Source: an uncultured bacterium (GTDB taxonomy: Bacteria > Patescibacteriota > Gracilibacteria > Absconditabacterales > Absconditicoccaceae). From it: a stretch of DNA of 64,000 nucleotides. The translations under genes and the position numbers were made by a program. Every line of letters starts with the position of its first letter. Within the stretch, counting starts at the first letter, position 1. The notes beneath the pieces are model-generated. The model did not search any database. It was not told where the DNA came from and saw only the letters and a program-made list of their open reading frames with translations. Positions 22,173 through 31,623 of the stretch are shown one piece after another. The stretch covers positions 186,001-250,000 of the forward strand of contig CAMVNG010000001.1 in NCBI GenBank assembly GCA_947168815.1, given 5' to 3'.

Positions 22173-22183
22173 GTTGTGGTCAT
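22154..22183 (-). CDS. Threonine leader peptide MTTTTTTTD
   Basis: Minus-strand ORF of nine codons: ATG, then ACC ACA ACA ACC ACC ACA ACC (seven consecutive Thr codons), GAT, TAA. It lies 104 bases upstream of the thrS start on the same strand and directly before mutually exclusive hairpins and an intrinsic terminator. This is the layout of amino-acid attenuators such as thrL of enteric bacteria. The repeat is read as Asn/His in another frame, but only this frame has a start directly before the run and a stop directly after it. Confidence 0.85.
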   Translation of the reverse strand: MTTTTTTTD

Positions 22184-22313
22184 TCTCAATACTCTCATCA
22201 CAAACTGAAAAAATTAAATTCAAAATTAGATTAGATTTTTTAAAACATAATGCAAGAAGAAATTAATAGCGAATAATCCCACCCTAATAATTGAAAAATT
22301 ACATATTTTTATG

Positions 22314-23060
22314 CTAACTTATTTTAGTAAACACTTCTCACAATTTATTATGAAAGACTAATTCAGCATAATTATCTTGCGGTGTAGCGTCTTTATTAAT
22401 AATCACAAAATGTCTTCCACGAAAAAAATGAATCAAAGAATTTGCAGGATACACAGCTAATGAAGTTCCTCATAAAATCAATAAATCTGCATTCTGTAAC
22501 GCAGAAATTGATTCATTCCACGCATTAGATGGAAGCTGCTCTCAATAAAGTGTAACATCAGGCCTCAACATTCCTCAACATGAACAATGAGGAACACGTT
22601 CTTTTGAAGTATATAAAATATCAGGATTAAATTGTTTTCAGCATTTATCACAATAGACTCTTTGCGTTGTTCCATGAATTTCTAATACACGTTTACTTCA
22701 AGCTTTTTGATGAAGACCATCTATATTTTGAGTAATAATACAAATATTTCTTCATTGCATCTCCCAGTCTGCAAGCTTCTTATGCGTTATATTTGGTTTA
22801 ATATTTCTACAATCAAGTTTTTGTCTATAATATTCAAAAAATACTTCTGGTTCTTCATAAAGACAAGCATTACTTAAAAGATATTCTGGTTGATAATCAT
22901 CAAATTGAATATCATGCTGATTATAAAGACCATCCTTACTCCTAAAATCAGGAATTCAGCTCTCAGTAGAAACTCAAGCTCATCAGAAAAAAACGATATG
23001 TTTAGCATTATCGATAATTTCCTGAAATTGACTAATAGCCTCCTCTGATATTCATCCCAT
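22314..23060 (-). CDS. Sir2-family NAD-dependent protein deacylase
   Basis: 248 residues. The NAD-binding motif GAGVSTESGIPDFRS is near residue 27. TQNIDGLHQKA carries the conserved NID and is followed by the catalytic His in LEIHGTTQRVYC. The zinc ribbon is CDKC ... CSC, and VTLYGEQLP and ILGTSLAVYPA complete the sirtuin fold. It removes acyl groups from protein lysines using NAD+, releasing nicotinamide and O-acyl-ADP-ribose. Several invariant glycines are TGA. The start at 23060 gives MGGISEEAISQFQEII, the usual sirtuin lead-in. It lies 20 bp after the small membrane-anchored gene 23081, in the same minus-strand cluster. Confidence 0.95.
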
Positions 23061-23080
23061 ATTAAAATAACACATAAGAA

Positions 23081-23545
23081 TTAAAGATGTCCATCTCTTT
23101 CAAATCTTTGTTCTACCTCTCACCAAGTATTATCCACACCTGCTTCTCGATCATCATAAATAACTTCTTCTTCATTATTTTCTGCATCAATATCCCATGA
23201 AATTCGAGCATCAGCTCAATTAGCAGAAAGTGTACACAAAAAATCAGTTTCTCAATAGATTTCATCCCCTTCATAATAAATAACTTTTCATCTCAAATCA
23301 TTATTATCCGTAATTGTTGTTCCTTCCCAACTAAACTCAGGATCAACCAATTGGAAATCAGCTATCACTTTTTCCTCACAAAGTTTTTGAGCTTGTTCAA
23401 AAGTAGATAATTCAGTATTCCTCATATTCTCACCTCAATCCTTTCATCAAGAATAACGAATTAAAAATCAGATTAGCAAAAGCACTAAAACTCAACAGAA
23501 TAGCCGAATTCAAAAATTCCTAGGAAGTTTTTCATGAACACTCAT
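23081..23545 (-). CDS. Small membrane-anchored protein, unknown
   Basis: 154 residues. A single hydrophobic segment (IRLFCGVLVLLLIGFLIRY, about residues 13-31) anchors an acidic C-terminal domain with a strand-rich pattern (DFQLVDPEFSWEGTTIT; GKVIYYEGDEIYGET; DARISWDIDAENNEEVIYDD). By orientation the soluble part is likely outside the membrane. The family is not recognised. Several glycines, including GG pairs after the anchor, are TGA. It is followed at 20 bp by the Sir2 gene and preceded at 23 bp by the 88-residue gene. Confidence 0.75.
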
Positions 23546-23568
23546 GTAAAAAATATTAAAGGATAAAA

Positions 23569-23835
23569 TTAATGTTTTCACGTCAGTTTTACATCTCAAC
23601 AACATTCAAAGAATGAAATAATACTATTACGTTCTTCTAATTCTTCATCTTTCAAAAAAGTATCAGAATGCCGAATCGCTATTCTTAGATTAGAATACTG
23701 TTCTAATAAAGGTTTTATTTCAAAAATATCATTCAATGAAACTCTAAATTTCTTCTCTAAATAACTTTTTAATTCCTTCACACTAAAAATCCTATGTCAA
23801 TTAAGAATTAAACGATTATTAGTCAAAGGAATCAT
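23569..23835 (-). CDS. Unknown 88-residue protein
   Basis: Starts at ATG 23835 (MIPLTNNRLILNGHRIFSV) and ends at TAA 23569 with three TGA-Gly codons; a GTG at 23781 would lose the N-terminal strand. It is charged and helical (KELKSYLEKKFRVSLNDIFEIKPLLEQY) with a C-terminal CC pair. No family recognised. Its close spacing to DedA (27 bp) and to the next anchored protein suggests co-transcription. Confidence 0.6.
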
Positions 23836-23862
23836 GTAAAAACAAAAATAAAACTAAAATTA

Positions 23863-24504
23863 TTATTTTTTTATTTTATGCTTTAACCATTCATAAAACA
23901 TTGGACAAAGAGAAACAAAAATAATCAAAAGAATAACCAAACTGAAATTTTTTTGCACAGTTGGAATTGTTCAAAAGAAATATCATCAATAAACAAACAA
24001 AAGAGACCAAGCAAATCCTCAAAGGATATTAAAAGAAATAAACTTTTTATACGTCATAAATCATACTCAAGCAACAAAAGGAGCAAAAGTCCTTATAATA
24101 GGAATAAATCTAGCATATATTATAGTTTTACCTCAATGTTTTTCATAAAATTGGTGAGTCCTCTCTAAATATTCCTTTTTAATCCACTTATATTTTCAAC
24201 TAAAAACCTTTGGTCATAAGAATTTTCATATTTCATAGTTCGCAGTATCTCACAAAATAGCAGCAGAAAAAGCAATAATCCATAAGATATGAACACTTAC
24301 TCAATTAGCAGGATTTCAAGCTAGAGCTCAAGCTGCAAAAAGAAGTGAATCTCCAGGCAAAAATGGCATAATAACTAACCCTGTCTCAATAAAGATTAAC
24401 AAAAAAAGAATTCAATAAATCCACAATCAATATTGAATAAACAATTGAGCTAAATGAGTATCGATATGAAGAATAAAATCTATTAATGATTTAATAGCAG
24501 ACAT
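23863..24504 (-). CDS. DedA-family membrane protein
   Basis: 213 residues with about five hydrophobic segments. The DedA signature is present: [20 protein letters not shown] with the membrane Glu, and [28 protein letters not shown] with the conserved Arg pair and RFxPxxRT motif. DedA/SNARE-associated proteins scramble or flip polyprenyl phosphate or phospholipid carriers and support membrane homeostasis. The C-terminus is basic (KHKIKK). It lies 25 bp downstream of the SpoU methylase. Confidence 0.92.
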
Positions 24505-24529
24505 GCTAAAGTACTATAATATTTAAATT

Positions 24530-24988
24530 TTATTTATTTCTTAATTCCCACATAAAAATTGCTGTTGATTGTCAAATATTCATACTCTCCTTAATTCATT
24601 GCATTGGGATATAAACAACCTTTTCAACATTTTGTAAGGTTTGAGGAAGTACTCATTCCACTTCATTTCAAAAAATAATAGCAATATCTCAAGAAAAATC
24701 TACAGAAAAATCTACTAATGAAGTTGCTGTCGATGTAATCTCAGCTGCAATAAAAGAAATATGAAGTTTTTTGCACTCCTCTATTACATCCTCAGTATAA
24801 TCAAATTGTCTTAAACCAACATTTTCCTCAGCTCACAAAGAAGTCTTTTTTACCTTAGGATTATCTAAAGGTGAAGGTGTATACCCTGTCAACCATACTT
24901 CCCATCACAAAGAATCTGCCGTTCTAATAACATTACCGACATTATAAGCACTACGAATATTTTCAAGAACCACAATCTTTCTAGCCAT
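24530..24988 (-). CDS. SpoU/TrmH-family RNA 2'-O-ribose methyltransferase
   Basis: 152 residues. The SPOUT knot motifs are all present: motif 1 NVGNVIRTADS with the catalytic Arg, motif 2 IAIIFGNEVEGVLP, motif 3 VYIPMQGIKESMNIGQSTAI. SAM-dependent; the target is a ribose of tRNA or rRNA. The short size without an N-terminal extension suggests a TrmL/TrmH-like enzyme, but the exact nucleotide cannot be assigned. It is first in its minus-strand cluster, divergent from the ABC-F gene. Confidence 0.9.
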
Positions 24989-25123
24989 AAAAAGAGAACA
25001 AAAATTAAATAATTATTGATACAAGAACTTTGAATGTTTTAATAAAAATCATCAATGATGCAAGTCCAATGGTATTTTTAACCTATTTCCATATTATACT
25101 CCTGTTTAAAAAAATAATCATAA

Positions 25124-26986
25124 ATGGAATTAACACAAATAATTGAAAAAGTACAACAACATCATCCAGAATTTACATATGATGAAATAGCAGAAGTATG
25201 CTTTGATTATTTAGCAGATTTTTCTGATAAAGTTAAAGAAGAAACGAAAGAAAAAAGTTTAAAAAGATATCTCAACAGAGAATTCTGAATCGAACGAGAA
25301 CTTACTGAAGCAGATGACTTTAAGAAAAAGACTCCATTTTCTAGTATACCAAGATACCTTTTCAATTACACAAATAAAAAATCAGCAGATTACATCATTA
25401 CAATAAAATGACTTTCAAAACAATTGTGAACAACAATACTTTTTGACAACACTGATTTGAGAATAAAACCTCAAGATAAAATAGCACTTGTTGGAAAAAA
25501 TGGAGCATGAAAATCAACCTTTTTAAAAATTCTCCTTGACCCATCTCTTGCAGATAAAGGAGAAATTGAAATTCTTAAAGACTTAAAAATAGGTTTCTTA
25601 TCTCAAGATTTGTTCCGAGAATCAAGAGAAAGAACAGTTTTAGATGAAATGATGAGGACATTCCCAGAAGTTACAAAAACAGTGGAAAGATTAGAAGAAA
25701 TAAAACAACTCTTGGAAAACGAAGAATGAGATTGAGTGGCACTACTTGAAGAACAATGAGACTTAATTGAATGGATGCTTATGAACGAAGCATATCAAAA
25801 ATATGATCTACAAAAAGAAATTCTAAAATATTTCTGATTTACAAAAGAACAACTCAATTTCAAAATTTCACAACTCTCATGAGGAGAACAAACTAAAGTA
25901 CAAATCGCCAAATTTCTAATTCAAGATGTAGATTTATTAATTCTCGACGAACCAACAAACCATCTCGATATAGAAGGAATTATGTTCATTGAAGAATTTT
26001 GTAAAATGTGGAACAAAGCACTAATATGTATTTCACATGATAGAAAATTTCTATGATCAGCCTTTACTAAAGTAATAGAAATCCAAAATAAAAAGCTAAA
26101 TCTCTACTACTGCTGATATGAAGATTTTCTCATAGAAAAGAAAAAAAATTCAGAAATATACTTAAAAAATTATACTGCACAACAAAAATACTTACAACAA
26201 CAAGAAAGATTTATAGAAAGATTCCGTTATAAATCTTCCAAAGCCTCTCAAGTACAAAGTAGAATTAAAATGCTTGATAAAATGGAATTCTTAGATGCTC
26301 CAGAAGATGAAACAAGAACACAAGCGCCAAATCTCCAAGTAAAACGAAGACTACCAGAAACATTGATAAAAATCTCAGAATTATCTGTTGGATACTGAAA
26401 TACCGTTCTAGTTGATCTACCAAAGAGCATAGAAATTACCAAAGCTATGAAAATTGGTATCATTGGTAAAAATGGTGTTTGAAAAACAACTCTTATAAAA
26501 ACACTTCTTTGAGAAATAAAACCACTCTATGGAGATATTCGAATTCATGAAAAAGTAAAAATTGGTTTTTACTCACAAGTTGCAGATGATTTGGATTTTT
26601 CATTAAGCATAGCAGAAGAACTAATTTGACCTTGAGTTTCATATAAAGAAATGATGAATTATCTCTGAGCATTACGCATAGATCAAGAAAAAGCAGACCA
26701 AAAAATTGCTTCACTCTCATGAGGTGAAAGATCTAAAGTCGCATTAGCAAAAATGCTCTTATCTCATCCTGATATTGTCGTAATGGATGAACCAACAAAT
26801 CATCTTGATCTAAGCTCAAAAGAAGCTGTAAAAGAAATGTTAGAAGGCTTTAATGGAGTAAGTATTATCGTTTCACACGATAGAGATTTTCTAGAACATA
26901 CTACAGAACTATTATGGGTAATTAAAGACTGAAAACTTGTAGTCTTTCACTCTTTCGAAAGATGATTTAATGAAATCTTAAAATAA
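25124..26986 (+). CDS. ABC-F family ATPase with N-terminal extension
   Basis: 620 residues, no membrane segments. Two ABC cassettes: first Walker A GKNGAGKST with signature LSGGEQ and LILDEPTNHLD; second GKNGVGKTT, LSGGERS and VVMDEPTNHLD. TGA encodes glycines inside both Walker A and both signatures. The interdomain linker (about residues 330-400) is charged and helical, as expected for the P-site tRNA-interaction arm. About 90 residues precede the first cassette (MELTQIIEKVQQHHPEF), more than in most ABC-F proteins. ABC-F proteins act on ribosomes, in translation-stall relief or drug resistance. It is followed by a separate promoter for the PilB-like gene. Confidence 0.93.
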
Positions 26987-27023
26987 AGAATAAAATAGAG
27001 ATTTTTATAAGGATAATGATTTT

Positions 27024-27052
27024 TTGCAAAAATCAGATTTTTGGAGTATAAT
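27024..27052 (+). promoter_or_regulatory. Promoter of the PilB/GspE-like gene
   Basis: TTGCAA (27024-27029), 17-bp spacer, TATAAT (27047-27052), 29 bases before ATG 27082. The TTG at 27052 overlaps the -10 box and so cannot be the start. Confidence 0.65.
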
Positions 27053-27081
27053 TGAGTATCGACTTTATATTGAAAAAAACT

Positions 27082-28668
27082 ATGAGCGATCTCATTAATA
27101 CAATATTGGAAACAAATGCAATTAAGGAAATCAAACCAGATTTCTCACGTTTAACCTATATTCCAAAAGAAATTGCTCAAAAAACACAAATCTTAGTTTT
27201 TGAAGAAAAAACAAGAAAAGAACTAAGTTTTCTGACAACCAACAATTTCCCTGAAGATGTAAAAAAAATATTACAACAATTTAACAATAAATGATATAAC
27301 AACAAAGTATATTACACTAGCAATGAATGATTTAACATAGCATTAAAATGGTATGATGATTTAGAAGAAGAAAAAAAACAAGAAGAAGCAAAACTAAAAA
27401 ATGAGGAAAAAGCTGAAGGTAAATCAGCTATTACAATTATGAAAGAACAATTTGAAGAAAGAGAGACTCAAGATCCTGCCGTTTTTATAAACAATATTAT
27501 CAGATTAAGTTTTCAAGCTGGAGCATCAGATTTACACTTCCAACCGGAAGAAAATGGTATTATTTTAAGACTAAGAATAGATGGTGTTTTACACCAAATT
27601 TTAACATTTACACACCAAGAATTTTGGAAATATATGCAAAAAATAAAATTCATGTCCTGAGTAAAAATGAACATCGATTATGTACCTCAGGATTGAAGAT
27701 TTTCTTTTGAAGCAATAGATAGAAATTGAAAAAGTAAAAAAATAGATGCCAGAATCTCATTTATGCCAGGAATCCAAACAGAAAGTATCGTTATTAGATT
27801 CCTAGATGCATCACAAAGCGTTGAAGATTTCAAAGATATCGGATTTACAGATTATCACATGGAAATTCTAGAAAGAAATCTTAGGAAAACCAGTGGTATT
27901 ATCATCATGACATGACCTACTGGTTCATGAAAAACTACTACTCTATACACCATTTTAAGAAAACTAAATGATTGAACAAAAAAAATTATAACGCTAGAAG
28001 ATCCAATTGAATATAAAATTGAAGGACTACAACAATCACAAATTAATTATGATAAAGGATATGACTATGAAAGTGGTTTAAAAGCAATTCTAAGACAAGA
28101 TCCAGATATTATTCTCGTTTGAGAAACAAGAACAAAAGAAACTGCTCAAATAGCAATTAATGCATCATTAACAGGACACTTAGTATTTACAACATTACAT
28201 ACAAACTCTGTACTAGATTCACTTTCAAGATTAATGAATATGGGGGTTGAACCATACCTTTTAACTCCAGCTCTTCAGCTCATCATCGGACAAAGATTAG
28301 TTCGTAAAGTTTGTCCACACTGCTGAGAATGGACAAATGCAACTTCAGAAGAAGATTATGAAATCAAAAAAGTACTTCAAGAAATACATCAAGCCCATCC
28401 AGAAATGTGAAAAGAATATAATGGTAAAGTAATGAAACCTAAAGGATGTGAATACTGTAATAACACATGATATCTATGAAGAATGGCAATTATTGAAGTC
28501 CTAGAAATAACAGAAGAAATGAGAACAAAAATAATGAAAGAAGAACCATGAGAGAACCTTCTTCCATATGCAAAACAAAAATGATTTATACCAATGCAAC
28601 GAGATTGAGTGCTAAAAGTAATCAAATGAGAAACAGACCTTAAAGAAGTACATAGAGTATCTTATTAA
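27082..28668 (+). CDS. Type IV pilus / type II secretion assembly ATPase (PilB/GspE family)
   Basis: 528 residues. The N-terminal third is short and charged, with no full N1E domain. Then the family core: [22 protein letters not shown], an arginine-finger region, Walker A MTGPTGSGKTTTLY, Asp box [19 protein letters not shown], Walker [21 protein letters not shown], and [11 protein letters not shown]. The C-terminal four-cysteine zinc knuckle is kept (CPHCGEW and CEYCNNTGYLGR). It powers pilus polymerisation at the inner membrane. It fits the pilin at 34973 and the pilus-type protein at 54490, though no PilC or PilD is visible here. Confidence 0.95.
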
Positions 28669-28676
28669 AAATAAAA

Positions 28677-28706
28677 AAATAGAGTAAAATCAATTACTCT
28701 ATTTTT
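28677..28706. terminator. Bidirectional terminator between pilB-like gene and ppa
   Basis: AAATAGAGTAA (28677-28687) pairs with TTACTCTATTT (28694-28704); A- and T-rich flanks allow function on both strands for the convergent genes. Confidence 0.8.
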
Positions 28707-28726
28707 ATAATTCATATGTTTTTTAC

Positions 28727-29281
28727 TTATTTTTCCTTAGATTTCTGATATCTTTCCATTGAAGTAAGAATTTCCTGCTGAGCTTCTAAAACACTTCAAA
28801 ATCACTTTACTTCAACTTTATCATATTTCTCATGTTCAAGGAACTTAATTTGCTTAAATATAGTAAAGAGCTCCTCTTTCATATGATGACCCAAATCATC
28901 AATATGATGAATCTCATCCCATCTTGGATCAACATCTGAAGTTGGAACTGCAATAATCTTTGGATCTTCTCACGCATTATCAAAAGTATATAGAATACCA
29001 ATAGGTCTTGCTTTAATAATACATCATGAAAAAGTCGGATTAGTTACCAATAAACAAACATCACAAGGATCTCAATCACCAGAAAGAGTTTGTGGAATAA
29101 ATCAATAATCTACAGGATAATACATAGAACTATGTATTACACGATCAAGTCTAAAACATCAAAGTTTATGATCATATTCATATTTATTGTTTGAACCTTT
29201 AGGAACATCAACAACAACGTTAATATATCACTTTTTTTGGTCCACAAATGCAGGAATATCATGTACTAAATGCATAACCAT
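28727..29281 (-). CDS. ppa: Inorganic pyrophosphatase (family I)
   Basis: 184 residues. Signature PVDYGFIPQTLSGDGDPCDVCLL carries the metal-binding aspartates; NKYEYDHKLGCFRLDRVIHS and the ARPIGILYTFDNAGEDPKIIAVP segment complete the active site. It hydrolyses PPi to 2 Pi in the cytoplasm. Two starts (29281 and 29275) are possible; the first is used. Hydrolysis of PPi competes with any PPi use by PPDK, so the two together suggest PPDK runs toward PEP or that PPi is kept low. Confidence 0.95.
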
Positions 29282-29350
29282 TATTTATAGATAAAAGTTA
29301 TATTACTATAGCGTTTTTTCCTATTTTTGCAAATTAAGTAATTTTCTTTT

Positions 29351-29378
29351 TTGAAAAAAGGCAGCCAAAACGGCTGCC
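29351..29378 (-). terminator. Intrinsic terminator of the 56-residue gene
   Basis: GGCAGCC (29360-29366) and GGCTGCC (29372-29378) form a 7-bp GC-rich stem on the minus strand, followed by CTTTTTTC. Confidence 0.9.
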
Positions 29379-29395
29379 AAACTGTTCAAGACCTC

Positions 29396-29566
29396 TTAGT
29401 TAATAAAGTCCGAATAATGCTTCTTAAAGTCAGCCAATGAAACTTCTTGGCCAGTCTTAAGACCAAGGTGTTTCACACAATGTTCCAGAAAACGCTCGCG
29501 TTCCTGCACATCTGCAATTTCTTCCTTTGCGCGCTGCTTCAAGCTTCGTTTATAAATCTTCTTCAT
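29396..29566 (-). CDS. Unknown 56-residue basic protein, single-gene unit
   Basis: ORF from ATG 29566 to TAA 29396: MKKIYKRSLKQRAKEEIADV, then ERERFLEHCVKHLGLKTGQE and a C-terminal helix ending KKHYSDFIN. Basic and helical; may bind nucleic acid, but no family is recognised. Codons such as CGC, GCG and CTG are much richer in GC than those of the neighbours, and no TGA is used. A TTGACT-17-TAAAAT promoter and a strong GC-rich terminator bracket it, which supports a real gene. Confidence 0.65.
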   Translation of the reverse strand: MKKIYKRSLKQRAKEEIADVQERERFLEHCVKHLGLKTGQEVSLADFKKHYSDFIN

Positions 29567-29614
29567 AAGCAGTTTTGTACTTGTTTTTTGTTATTTTGCA
29601 CTATTGCAGAAATT

Positions 29615-29643
29615 ATTTTACAATTTCTTCACCCAAAAGTCAA
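29615..29643 (-). promoter_or_regulatory. Promoter of the 56-residue gene
   Basis: On the minus strand TTGACT (29643-29638), 17-bp spacer, TAAAAT (29620-29615), about 49 bases before the ATG. Confidence 0.6.
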
Positions 29644-29792
29644 GACTATTATAAAAAATGAACTCGATTATTCATAACTCAATTTTTATCAAAGAATTTA
29701 AATAATTTATAAATACAAATTTTCCGAAAATAAAAAAAAGAGACTAAAACATATTAATGCACAATAGTTCTCTTTTCTAATTCAACGAGAAT

Positions 29793-29864
29793 TGCCCTGA
29801 CCCGGAGTCGAACCGGGGTTACAATCTTCGCAGGATTGTGTCCTATCCACTGAACGACCAGAGC
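29793..29864 (-). tRNA. tRNA-Arg, anticodon GCG
   Basis: 72-nt cloverleaf on the minus strand. Acceptor GCTCTGG/TCAGGGC (with G-T pairs) and discriminator A; D stem GTTC/GGAC; anticodon stem CAATC/GATTG with loop CTGCGAA, so the anticodon is GCG; T stem CCCGG/CCGGG with loop TTCGACT. CCA is not encoded. GCG reads CGC and CGU. Most bacteria use A34 (inosine) here, so G34 suggests that tadA editing is not needed for this box. Confidence 0.93.
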
Positions 29865-29891
29865 ATATGAAATCAATAAACACTGTTTTTT

Positions 29892-29919
29892 AATTTAGAA
29901 AAGCACGTCTTAAAATCAA
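29892..29919 (-). promoter_or_regulatory. Candidate promoter of tRNA-Arg
   Basis: On the minus strand TTGATT (29919-29914), 16 bp, TAAATT (29897-29892), 27 bases before the tRNA. The rest of the roughly 300-base gap 29865-30160 is AT-rich and shows only this and the plus-strand promoter. Confidence 0.35.
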
Positions 29920-30081
29920 GTTTATTTTAATTTTTCAAACAAAAATACAAAAAATCTATCCAAACTATGTAGTTGAGAACTAGTATTTCATTTTAAAAAA
30001 ACGCTTTTTACTTGATTTTTTTCAATTTTTGAATATATAGTCCCCCGCTTTACTTTCAAGGAAGAGAAAAGTCAGAAACTT

Positions 30082-30110
30082 TTGTTTTTTTTAACGAAAA
30101 AGGGTATAAT
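30082..30110 (+). promoter_or_regulatory. Promoter of the KH-ATPase gene
   Basis: TTGTTT (30082-30087), 17-bp spacer, TATAAT (30105-30110), 50 bases before the ATG. Confidence 0.5.
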
Positions 30111-30160
30111 TAAATGAGTTTATACACTGCTTGACTTTTATTCTTTCTTAAACAAAAACG

Positions 30161-31597
30161 ATGACAGAACAAATTATTGGAAATTCAGTTTTAGACAAAT
30201 ACTTTGACGAGACTACCATGTCTCTTCACCTAAAAGTAAACAGACCCATTTTAAGAAAAAAATGAACTCCCTGAAATTGGAATCCAGTAGTAGATCCAAA
30301 CGAAATAATGACAAAAGAAATGTTTGATGATCTCATAGATCAACTTTTTAAGGAAGTTGAAACAAGAGAAGATGCATTTCTTGAGATTAATAGAGAACTA
30401 TCAAAAGTCTTACAAATTGGACCATACAGAATTGTTATCGTTTATCCAGCTCTATCAGATGGTTTAGAGCTTACTGCCGTAAAGCCAGTAAAAAAGATGA
30501 CCATTGAAGAATATAATCTTGATCCAGAACTCTTTGATCTCCTAAGAAACAAATCAAAAGGTATCTTAGTATCATGAGCTCCAGGTAGTGGAAAATCAAC
30601 TTTTACTGCTGCATTAATAGAACTTTATCATAAAGATAATCATATTATCAAGACCATCGAATCTCCTAGAGACTTAATGCTTGATGATGATATTGTTCAA
30701 TATAGTTTTACCTATTGAAGTCATGATGAAGTAAGAGATATTTTACTTCTTTCAAGACCAGACTTCACAATTTATGATGAAGTTAGAAACAAGCCAGATT
30801 TTGAACTTTATAAAGATTTAAGACTTACTGGTATCTGACTCGTAGGAGTTATCCATGCCACTAAACCAGTGGACAGTATCCAAAGATTTATTGGAAGTAT
30901 CGAAATGGGTATAATTCCTCAAGTAATCGATACTGTAATCTTTATTGATAAAGGACAAATCACAGAAGTACTTCAACTTGAACTTACAGCAAAAGTTCCT
31001 GATGGAATGCTATCAGAAGAACTTGCAAGACCTGTTATCGTTGTTTCAAGTTTTATACAAAAGAAACCTCTTTACGAAATTTATACATTTGGAGAACAAG
31101 TAGTTGTTATGCCAATAGCATATGACGAATCATGAGCTCCAAGAACAGTAACAAAACAACAAGTAGTATCTTGATACGCAAAAGAAGGAATCCAAAGAAA
31201 ACTACAACAACTTCTTCCATGTGATTTCCACTTAAGCATAAAATGAAATGAAATTGATCTATATATACCAGAATACTTTAAAGGAAAAATTATTTGAAAA
31301 GGAGGTACAGCGATATCAAATCTAGAAAAAGAAATATGATTAGCCATTCACGTAAGAACATTTAATGAACTTCCACTTCTAGATGTAAAAGTCGATATTG
31401 CATGAGGAGACAGAAAAAATGAGCCACTCATTATCTCTCTTCCAGAGAATTATAGAAACAAGACAGTTCCTCTTCTCGTAGACGACGGATTGGTTTATGC
31501 AAAAACAGATAACAATGCAAATATAGTTATTAATAGCAAACAAACAGCAAGTCTCATTAAAAGAAAAGGATTTGTTGTAGTAAATACCGAAGAATAG
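30161..31597 (+). CDS. PilT-like ATPase with C-terminal KH domain
   Basis: 478 residues. Walker A VSGAPGSGKSTFTAALIEL is near residue 145, with a following ESPRDL Asp box and SRPDFTIYDEVRNKPDF as Walker B; VGVIHATKPVDSIQRFIG is the conserved His-box region. From about residue 370 a KH RNA-binding domain has the GxxG loop in GKIIGKGGTAISNLEKEIG. This ATPase-KH layout matches the PIN-PilT-KH proteins (COG1855) of archaea and some bacteria, but without the N-terminal PIN nuclease domain. A role in RNA handling rather than pilus retraction is likely by analogy. It is followed 26 bp later by pyruvate kinase. Confidence 0.85.
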
Positions 31598-31623
31598 TAC
31601 TTTATTAAAATTATATATCAATT

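Noticed and set aside
22032-22223. 63-codon open frame reading the Thr repeat as His/Asn
   Set aside because: The overlapping nine-codon Thr ORF with its hairpins explains the repeat better, and the longer frame runs into thrS out of frame.
29865-30160. Possible gene in the largest gap
   Set aside because: No frame with a start and coding-like content; only two promoter-like sites.
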